NCBI GenBank assembly: GCA_007922225.1 | Contig: ML679970.1 | Location: forward strand, 41,062,212 to 41,126,211 | Length of the DNA stretch: 64,000 nt | Direction of reading: 5' to 3' | Origin: Emydura subglobosa | Lineage: Eukaryota; Chordata; Testudines; Chelidae | In this document: one piece after another, positions 56,839 to 64,000 of the stretch | How the letters are laid out: every line of letters begins with the position of its first letter | Numbering within the stretch: position 1 is the stretch's first letter | The notes under the pieces: generated by a model | The model's database searches: none | What the model was told of the DNA's origin: nothing | The model's input: the letters and a program-made list of their open reading frames with translations, nothing else | Program-made: the position numbers and the translations under genes

Positions 56839-57300
56839 GGTCTACACTTACCTGGCGAGTCGGCGGCAGTCGACGGGAGTTATGCAAGCTACGCAGAGTA
56901 GCTTGTGTAACTCCCATCGACTGCTGTGCTTCCCTTCTGCGCAGTATCTTCATTGCACTGCGCCGATGGGAACTGTGTTCCCTTCGACGCATTGATATGC
57001 TACCAGACTCTGTCTACACTTATCTCGGAGATTCAGCGGCAGTCGATGGGAGTTACGCAAGCTACGCAAAAAAAATTGCGTAACTCCCATCGACTTCTCT
57101 GCCCCTCCTCTGTGCGCCGTCCTCACTGCACTGCGCCCAAGGGAACCGCATTCCCATCGACACAGCGCTACACCACTTGTGAAGGTGGTCTTAGAACGTC
57201 AATTTCCGGATCAACTGAGTGGGTCTTCACTGACCGCTCAGTCGATCCAGAGAAGTTGATCTGACGGCGACGACTTTGCCACTGTCAATGTAGACATACC
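56839..57300. mobile_element. hAT-like MITE with a tandemly repeated, strongly hairpinned body
   Basis: The left end GGTCTACACTTACC is inverted at the right end as TCAATGTAGACATACC. Two units (about 56839-57007 and 57009-57180) repeat a hairpin: 56868-56922 (AGTCGACGGGAGTTATGCAAG paired with GTAACTCCCATCGACT) and 57041-57095 (AGTCGATGGGAGTTACGC with GCGTAACTCCCATCGACT around an A8 loop). Each unit continues with GCACTGCGCC and a CATCGAC/CTTCGAC box. The element is non-coding and has no clear target duplication. Confidence 0.78.
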
Positions 57301-57686
57301 AGTTGGACCTGATGGCGGGAGGGATGACTCCACATGCCATTACGAATCCCTGAGCCTCCCATCTCTCCTCTGATTGCAAAGCAGCTATTTATGTACTTAG
57401 CAATGTTTATACTAGCTTTTAGCTAATACGGCCTCCAGTGCCATCCCCTCCAAACATTTTTTTTTCTTTGAGGACCAATCTGAGGATTAATTGGAACAAT
57501 TAGTTTGCAGGCAAGAGCGTGGAGGCGTTTTCAGTTCTAATTAGAACCAGGGCACATTTATCCCAATTTTCAGGAACGCGCACGTGGGTCATAGAGCAGC
57601 CCTCATGGGATAGTAAAGTGACTAAAAGGACAATGTGTTAGCTGAAAAGAGGAGTCCTTATGAATAGGGAAGAAGCACAGCCTGAT
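57301..57686. other. No gene recognised
   Basis: Unique sequence. Confidence 0.45.
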
Positions 57687-57687
57687 G

Positions 57688-57855
57688 CTTAGAGCAGGGG
57701 AATAGAGAGCCTTGATCCAGGTTCTGTTCCCCTCTGTGTCACAGACTTCTGCATGTGGCCTTTGGCAGTCACTTCACTTCCCTCTCTCTGACTTTCTGCA
57801 TCTGTAAAATGGGGATATTGACATATACTTACCTCACAGGGGTGCCTGATCTTAT
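57688..57855 (+). repeat. tRNA-derived SINE, sense, short-tail
   Basis: CTGATGCTTAGAGCAGGGG and ATCCAGGTTCTGTTCCCC (head), CACTTCACTTCCCTCTCTC and GTAAAATGGGGATATTGAC (core), CTTACCTCACAGGGG (tail start). It abuts the next MITE at 57857. Confidence 0.8.
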
Positions 57856-57856
57856 G

Positions 57857-58138
57857 TGTAAAATCGCCAACTCCAGGTGTTCAGAAATCTTACCCTGAAT
57901 ATCATGAGATTGGCTTAAAAATTAAATTAAAAAAAAAAACCCTAAAGGCAGGGTTCTCTTTGTCTTCTGGGTTTTGACCCTTTAGGGTGCACTTGGTTGC
58001 AGAGAAAAGCTTGAGAAAGGTGACACACGAGGGCTAGAAATGTAGGGTGTTTTTCAGTGAAAGCTGAAATTCTCAAGTAATTCCATGATTCTGGGGCTCC
58101 AAGAAAAACACCAAATCTCATGAGAGCTGGCAACACTG
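57857..58138 (-). mobile_element. MITE (CAATCTCATGATATT family), opposite orientation to 50359
   Basis: The left end AAAATCGCCAACTCCAGGTG is imperfectly inverted at the right end as CATGAGAGCTGGCAACACTG. The plus strand has AATATCATGAGATTGGCTT on the left and CCAAGAAAAACACCAAATCTC on the right, the reverse of the copy at 50359. It also holds GGTTGCAGAGAAAAGCTTGAGAAAGG (57995-58020). Confidence 0.75.
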
Positions 58139-58139
58139 A

Positions 58140-58500
58140 AAAGTGCACTGAGATCCTTGCAGGAGAGGTGCCAGTTCTTGTAACCGACCCCACAGCAGGC
58201 TGCCTCTGTGAGGACTGAGACCCACCCACCCAACTTAGATGTCTAGCAGTGTGCTCTGTGTCCCGTGAGCTCAGAGGCAAATGCTGTTGGCACCTCAAGC
58301 ACGAGGCTCTGGCTGGCCATGAGAGCCCATCAACCCACACATAGTTTGAGCAACACCCCTTTACTAGGGCTGCCAAAAACTAAAATGGGCGAACACCCTT
58401 GGCACAAATATGTTAAATGAGTAACCAAGAGTTCCTAGTCCAGTTCCAAGGAGTTCCCTTCTGCCCCGTGCTCCTGCTGGGCATGTGCAGTTGCCCCACT
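58140..58500. other. No gene recognised
   Basis: Unique sequence. A 144-codon minus frame (57942-58376) runs through the MITE and beyond, so it is not a gene. Confidence 0.4.
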
Positions 58501-58504
58501 TATT

Positions 58505-58640
58505 ATTAAGAATCGTGTTTGTAATGATAGTGACTGAGGCCCAGCCAAAAGTGGGGCTCTACTGCGGTAGGTGCTGTACAAACACAGAGTAGGAGATGGT
58601 CCCTGCCCCAAAGCATATACAGTCTTCCTGCATGCAGATC
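58505..58640 (-). repeat. SINE tail fragment, antisense
   Basis: GTAGGTGCTGTACAAACACAG and GTCCCTGCCCCAAAGCATATAC match the antisense long tail (compare 47750). Confidence 0.65.
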
Positions 58641-58644
58641 ACAG

Positions 58645-59575
58645 TGCTGTATCCTCCAGCAGGCCCTGCTAGCTCCCTGCCCAGCTTTCAATCCAGCTGG
58701 TAAGCTGCCGGCTGCCCAGCTTGCTTCACAGTCAGCCTCCATGCTGCTGCTCCTGCCCCATGCAGCCTCTGACGCTCTCCTGAGCCTGGTTCCCTGTGAC
58801 ATCAGAATATTACTGCCTTTTCTTACACTCTAGGAGTTATGGAGCACTTTACTGGCCGGATGCTGAACTGGGTAACACAATGTCCTCCAGCGGCTAGAGC
58901 CTTTCCCTCCAGCTCACAAGAGAAGGTGCCCAGTAATGAGAAGGCAGGTTCATTACAGTATGGATGAAATCTGGCAGAGCAGTCAGCCAGAAGAAATGAA
59001 GCTCAGTTCAGTGAATTAACTTGCCTAGGGGCCAGTTGCTGTTAACAAAATTCTACAACTTGGCCTGTGACTGCCCTCATGAATACAGGGAGGCCCCATC
59101 TGGGCCGGGTAACTCACTTCAGGATAGAAAATCGCATGCTGTGGCTCACAGTCTCAGCAGGTCGCACTTATTTCCCAAGTTTTTTGTTTCCCAACTTGTT
59201 TTTTTAATAGATGGGCCAAGCCACTCCACTTAGTGCAAATCAGCTGCAGCCTTGTCTTCTGGGCAAGATGTCAATATGGCCGTTGGACAGTCAAAATATA
59301 GGTTCTCCTGTCCCAGGGCATGGAAGAAAAGAATCACCAGAGCACAGATGTGAGAGGAGAACATGGTAGCTAAAATTAGTAGGAAGAACAACGCATCAGT
59401 GTGTAAGTGTATCCAAGGGAATCCTTGGAGGAAGATTACTGCAGGACATCTGCAAACTGAAGCAGGAAAGACCAATATGGAAGATGCGAGAGGGACAGAA
59501 TAAAGGCTTTTCAAAGAGGATGATGATGCCTAAATAAACAAATTGCAAGTGTGCATAGAGTAAGGAGGCACCAGT
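58645..59575. other. No gene recognised
   Basis: Unique sequence. Confidence 0.45.
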
Positions 59576-59579
59576 GCCC

Positions 59580-59695
59580 TTTATTATTGTTATTTATTTA
59601 TATTCCAGTAGCGCCACTCATGATCAGGGTCCCATTGTGCGCAGCACTGTGCAGGTACATGCAAAGATGGTCCCTGCCCTGAAGAGCTTACCAGC
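59580..59695 (-). repeat. SINE tail fragment, antisense
   Basis: TTATTATTGTTATTTATTTATATTCC, CCCATTGTGCGCAGCACTGTG and CTGCCCTGAAGAGCTTACC match the antisense long tail of the SINE family. Confidence 0.7.
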
Positions 59696-59724
59696 TGGGA
59701 AATCAGCTTGGTGCTACCAGCATT

Positions 59725-59870
59725 TTAAAAATGTAGAGCCAATAAATCACCAAGCCTGGATGGTTTGCATTCCACTGTATTATGGGATTGCTGAGAGGTT
59801 CTGGTTGCTGGCAACCATATTCATCCTTTACCTGATGTCAGTGATAGGGTCAGAACATGCCTGCAGGCAG
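59725..59870 (+). mobile_element. CR1 ORF2 reverse-transcriptase fragment (N-terminal part)
   Basis: The plus frame at about 59735 reads NKSPSLDGLHSTVLWD, the conserved CR1 segment usually read as KSPGPDG. The frame then breaks at a TGA. This lies N-terminal to the fragment at 60360, so the two could be parts of one damaged insertion separated by about 490 bp. Confidence 0.7.
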
Positions 59871-60205
59871 ACGTGCTCTCAACACCATCCACTCTTGGGG
59901 AGCAACAGATATTCTGTTCCTTGTCATCAGGCCTTTTAATAACGCTCCTGCTAGATCTCCCTAACGGCCGCTTCTGTGCTAGTGAGCATATTGTGTGCAA
60001 TGTGGCATATCTACCTTGGGATATTGTAGAGATGTTGCAGACAGGGGGCAACAGACCAGCCAGTATGAGCATAACATCATACTGCGAGCATTCCCCTCCT
60101 CTCCCCCCGCACATTAGGGGGTGATTCGTTTTAGTCCGTCTTTAAAAGGTATGATGCAGGTGTCCATTGGCCTTCTAGTCTAGCTGCAGTCCCCAGTAAG
60201 TTTAT
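59871..60205. other. No gene recognised
   Basis: Possibly more decayed CR1, but no residues are readable. Confidence 0.3.
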
Positions 60206-60294
60206 GGGACCGGATTCTGATCACCCTGATACTGGTTTCACATTGGATGGCGTCACTCCTGATTTACCCCATAGTGAGAGCAGAATTGGGCCCT
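60206..60294. repeat. Palindromic MITE, worn
   Basis: GGGACCGGATTCTGATCACCC and CATAGTGAGAGCAGAATTGGGCCC are weak inverses. The centre has CGTCACTCCTGATTTACC, as in the other GGGCCTGATTCT copies. It lies between the two CR1 fragments. Confidence 0.6.
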
Positions 60295-60359
60295 ATGGAA
60301 TCTGCTATAAAGGACAGTTTGATGGAAAGGACTGAAGACACCAGATTTATATATAAAAA

Positions 60360-60745
60360 TAACCCAACAGGATAGCCTACAAAACAGATCACGCCGGACC
60401 AACCTAGCCTCTCTCTCTGAGTGTGTCAGTGAGGCTATTGACAAGGGGAATGTGTGTGAGATTTCCGACTACTTCGACTCCAGTAAAGCCATTGATAAAA
60501 TACCTCACCAAAGGGCTGGAGTCTTAGACTGATCACCCTGAACGTAGTGCTCCAGTATATGAACTCGACAGCAAATGGGAGCAAGCAGAAGTAATTAAAT
60601 GACATTAGGTTGCAGTGAAGAAAGGTCAATAGTAAAGTCCCTGAGGGGTTAGTATTAGGGTCACTGCTTTTCAGCTCATTTATGAGTGACTGCAAGGCAG
60701 CATCTGCAGAGTGGCAACAGTTTGATGACACTTGATACTGTTAAT
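60360..60745 (+). mobile_element. CR1 ORF2 reverse-transcriptase fragment (catalytic core region)
   Basis: Readable residues include SEAIDKGN (about 60428), YFDSSKAIDKIPH (60468-60508; the CR1 YLDFSKAFD core, with changes at key positions) and later VPEGLVLGSLLFSSFMSD (about 60637-60690). A final QQFDDT lies where the catalytic FADD box is expected, with the alanine position changed to D. Stops and frameshifts are present and it is dead. Confidence 0.75.
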
Positions 60746-60749
60746 AACA

Positions 60750-61163
60750 AAGGAACTGATAGATGTCCTTCAGGAAGCTTTAAGTAGGCTAGGAGGATTG
60801 GGCTGGAAAATGGCTATGGAAGGAAATGTGGGTAGATGGAGAGCAAAGCACTTGAAATCCCAAGATCAAGCAGCAAATTGCACAGTGCAGGGTGATGAAA
60901 TGGAGTGTCCTAGCAATGCAAGGGGCATTCGCTTTCATGTAGGTGGCAACAAAAGCAGGACAAAGAGTGGGGAGAAAAATTCTGCAAATGTGCATTCAAA
61001 GGTAAACACTAATGTTGACCGTATTCACAACCCTCTCGTGTTCACTTACTGGGAAGATTTGAGGGACCCAGCCCTGCCCACCTGTACAGAAGGGCTCCAT
61101 AAGCCGCTACACACCACTTAAGCCCAGAGAATAGATTTTCTAATGCTCAGCACCGAGAGTTGA
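60750..61163. other. No gene recognised
   Basis: A 129-codon plus frame (60732-61121) begins at the CR1 remnant. Its residues show no domain. Confidence 0.35.
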
Positions 61164-61234
61164 GGCCCAATTTTCCAAAGAGCTCAGCACCTAGCAGGCA
61201 CCCAGCTTGCTGAGTTCTTTTGAAAACCTGGCCC
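61164..61234. repeat. Palindromic MITE (TTTTCCAAAGAGCTCAGCAC family)
   Basis: GGCCCAATTTTCCAAAGAGCTCAGC is mirrored by GCTGAGTTCTTTTGAAAACCTGGCCC. It is compact and well preserved. Confidence 0.8.
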
Positions 61235-61235
61235 A

Positions 61236-61738
61236 TGCTGAGGTCCTTCTGCCCAGGCATGAATATCTCCCACAAAGTGAGTCTGAAGCTTGAATCTTCC
61301 AACGTGAAAGAGATGCTCAAACTGTATATTCAGCTGTAATCTGTGAATGTGACAGGGTGAAGGGGGCAGCAGGGGCTCTAACTCGTGAACAAAGGATTAA
61401 CCTCAGTTTAGCTTTCTCCTGCCTATGCACAGGTGCTCAGGGAAAGAGTTGTGAATACTTTTGGAAGGAGCTCTCCATAGCCTGCATTCTAGGACTGACC
61501 CAAGCCCCACGCGGGGGAATTTTTCTTGTTTGTTTGTAGCCATTTCTAGTCTTATTCCAGACACCAGCTCTTGAGGGGAAGACGTTGCTGACTGCGCTTG
61601 TTTGCTTTAGAGCCATTTCACCAGTTTATATTGAAATTTGCAATTCACTCTGCACTGATTAGTTATATAAATCATCCAATCAGGGAACAGAAAGGATACC
61701 ACATGACTTCTGTAATTAACCAGAAGTCAGTTACTTCT
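61236..61738. other. No gene recognised
   Basis: Unique sequence. Confidence 0.45.
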
Positions 61739-61739
61739 G

Positions 61740-61798
61740 ACTGGGGGTGAGACTGGCGAACCCTTGTGGTCCCTTCTACCCCTCTGATTATATGATCC
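61740..61798 (+). mobile_element. CR1 3' end fragment, sense
   Basis: CCCTTGTGGTCCCTTCTACC, then CCTCTGATTATATGATCC matches the CR1 3' end (compare 16722). The tail is short. Confidence 0.65.
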
Positions 61799-61799
61799 A

Positions 61800-62058
61800 A
61801 CATGATTTTGATCTCAGATCTCAGAGACTGCAGACAAACTGAGCTTAAGCTTTTTCTTGGGGAAAAATACACGCAAAGAAATTCAAATATAATTGGGAAT
61901 ATAATGAATAATTCTAAGAATTTAGCTAGCTGCTGGGAAACATTTTAGGAACAGAAAAGGGAGGCAACTTTTGACAGATGAATTATTTGTTATGCATTAT
62001 TTGCTCAGCTCTAACAGGAGTGCGAAGGTTTGAACGCGTTATAAGGAAGCAATGGAGT
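61800..62058. other. No gene recognised
   Basis: Unique AT-rich sequence. Confidence 0.4.
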
Positions 62059-62059
62059 T

Positions 62060-62308
62060 CAGTTGGTGGCTCACTAGACTAGGATACAGAAGACCTGGGT
62101 TTTGTTCCTAGCTCTGCCATTCACCGGCTGTATGACCTTGGCTAAGTCATGTCTGTGCCTCAGTTTCCCCTCCCCCCATTGTCTGTTTAGATTGTAAGCT
62201 CTTCAGGACAGCAATTGTCTCTCACTTTGTGTCTGTGTGGCTCCTAGTACAGTGGGGCCCTGAGCTTGATTTGGCCCTCAAGTTGCTACTGTAATATAAG
62301 TAATAATT
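62060..62308 (+). repeat. tRNA-derived SINE, sense, long-tail
   Basis: GGTGGCTCACTAGACTAGGATAC and GACCTGGGTTTTGTTCC (head), GACCTTGGCTAAGTCATG and GCCTCAGTTTCCCC (core), TTTAGATTGTAAGCTCTTCAGG and TAGTACAGTGGGGCCC (long tail), ending GCTACTGTAATATAAGTAATAATTG. Confidence 0.87.
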
Positions 62309-62344
62309 GTTCACTTATAGCTAAGAAAGCCAGTAGCATTCTAC

Positions 62345-62520
62345 GGACTGGTCTATACTTGTTCCAGAATAACTCCCTGTGTAGAAAAGTCACAAGTCCC
62401 TTTAGGGCTCTGGAGCAGTTCTATCTTAGCTGCTCTGCAGAGACTGCCAATCACAATTTGGATACAATACACCACCAGTTCATTTCAAACTGACAACAAA
62501 ATGGAAATGACTTTCCACCC
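62345..62520. mobile_element. Possible MITE half (TCTATACTTGTTCC)
   Basis: The left end GGTCTATACTTGTTCCAGAATAACTCCC resembles the TCTACACT termini at 56839. I cannot find the right end. Weak. Confidence 0.35.
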
Positions 62521-62524
62521 TCAA

Positions 62525-64000
62525 TTAATCTGAGCTGGTTTCAAACCAGTGGCCTAAAGGTGAAAAGGTCTGTGTTTTCCCTCTGTCCTCTGAGTCAGCC
62601 AATCCCCCCGTGGTGGTGAGCTTTAACTCCGAGGCAGCGTCACTTGCAGAATTATGACAGTCAGGGTTCTCTGGATGGATTCTGGTTACTGAGCATGCTG
62701 GAAAATGGACAGTTACTGTGTTGCTTTTATTTCCAGCTATTTTGAATTTCTATGCAAGGAGCTTATTTGCCTTGTTGTAAGCGGCTTGTTTCCTTGTATG
62801 ATGTCTCTTTTTTCTGATTCTCTTAATGGGCTGTTCGCTAAACTGACGTTTCAGCAACATTCCTGTTATTAGTTATGATGCCAGCAAACAGAGGCCTTAG
62901 TAGTGGGTGAAATTCAAATTGGGTTTGAAGACTTGTTCAAATAATACAGCAGTTCACTTTCACTCGGTGGTTTAGTTTCCACACTGTATGATTTAGTTAT
63001 TCACGTTTTAGTTACTTACTGCGTTACTGTTGTTTAGCAAAGATCTTGTTTTCATTGAGACTTGACTCAGGCTCTCAGCCAGCCTTATGTTGTTTGCAGT
63101 AGCTAGCACCAAACTAGCATTTTGTTTTCTGCGTTCCTGTTTGATGTTATAAGTCGAGTCACACTAGCTAGTGCTGGAATAATTTTGCTTTATCCCACTC
63201 ACGTGGAAATGCTTGCACTAGAAAAGGACCTATTCTTACATATGAATGCCGCCGGATGCATTTTGCTCTGTTTGTAAAGGCATGGTGTCTTGAATAGGGC
63301 TCTACTTTTTCTTCCAAGAATCTACAATCCCTAATTAAAACAGGATGCAAAAGATGAGTCAATCCAGGACTACGTTCTAAAGGGGTTCTGCAGATTTTAT
63401 ACCTCTCCCTAGGTTAGATACTGGCCTTAGCTCTGACCCCTTGACAACATCCTGGCAGCACAAAGGAGGCTTCAACTTGTCTTATGCAGACAGCCTAGGG
63501 TAGCCCCTGGCGCAGGAGGTGTTGGGTGGGAGTTTGTGAGAATATGGAAGCATCATGGTTGGAGTGTGCTGTACTCCGTTGATCCCCAGCCAGCATAAAA
63601 GCACTTGAGGGTCTGTTAAAATCTGACATTTTATAGGCTGCAATAAGTTACTCCAGGGTCAAAACAGCCTCTGGCTGCCCCACGGTCACCTTTAAAACCA
63701 CCGCCTACGTGCTCAAAGCAGAGCTTTGTCACAGATGAGGATGTAGGTTAATAGATGCAAGTGGGTTTGTGGCTCCATATTTTTGGTCTAACATTTAACC
63801 TCTACGTCAATTGACTAATTGGTGGCATCTCAGTACAGTAAGTGGCAGCCTAACTAGACACCCCAAATTACGTCTGATCCTGTAGAGTGTCTCATCTGAG
63901 GTTTAAGAATCACTGTCAAATATTTCCCACAAAAGAATAAGCTGAACAGTAAATATTAGTGATGTGTTGAGGTTAGAGCAGTGACACCAGGAGCCAGGAC
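62525..64000. other. No gene recognised
   Basis: AT-rich unique sequence to the window end, without readable repeats. Good ground for a comparative search, but nothing is seen directly. Confidence 0.4.

Noticed and set aside
1..64000. A previously undescribed multi-gene system
   Set aside because: No credible protein-coding genes other than TE remnants were found, so nothing here can be assembled into a system. The notable content is TE structure and nesting.

Overview
This window looks like vertebrate, specifically sauropsid, nuclear DNA. A turtle is the best guess from the repeat content, with a crocodilian as the alternative. CR1 LINE fragments are everywhere, several ending in the typical short ATGAATCTATGG-like 3' tail. 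There are about twenty copies of a tRNA-headed, MIR/CORE-like SINE and many small palindromic DNA-transposon derivatives. There is also a Penelope-like element with a GIY-YIG domain and several solo-LTR-like blocks. The species call rests on my memory of these families, not on a database search.

I found no host protein-coding gene, rRNA, tRNA gene or CRISPR array. The open reading frames are short and fall in TE remnants or GC-rich sequence. The only protein similarity I can support is to CR1 reverse transcriptase and to the C-terminal part of a Penelope-like protein. The window is therefore best read as intergenic or intronic DNA, with an unrecognised exon not excluded.

Layout. 1-10 kb: sparse palindromic MITEs, antisense SINE copies and a (CA)n. 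10.3-16.7 kb: SINE/CR1-rich, with a CR1 inserted inside an older SINE and a long sense CR1 fragment at 14.8-15.6 kb. 17-26.5 kb: MITEs including an hAT-type copy with a good 8-bp target duplication, a ~400-bp DNA element at 21.8 kb, a degenerate ~50-bp minisatellite at 23.8 kb and a mini-element in TA at 25.0 kb. 28-30.1 kb: two Penelope-like copies head to head, one split by a solo LTR. 31.7-33 kb: antisense CR1 followed by an LTR-like block. 35.8-37 kb: a second LTR of the same family as the 28.4 kb one, in the other orientation and itself split by an hAT-like MITE. 39-43 kb: SINE, LTR-like blocks and a GC-rich stretch. 43.6-64 kb: SINEs, MITEs, a solo LTR at 53.8 kb, a hairpin-bearing tandem element at 56.8-57.3 kb and CR1 reverse-transcriptase fragments at 59.7 and 60.4 kb.

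The most informative content is the nesting: SINE split by CR1, Penelope split by LTR, and LTR split by hAT MITE. This gives relative insertion ages. I also see a ~35-bp micro-inversion inside one MITE copy and a head-to-head Penelope dimer. I see no evidence for a new multi-gene system. Unique AT-rich stretches, above all 25.6-25.85 kb, are candidates for conserved non-coding elements but cannot be tested here.
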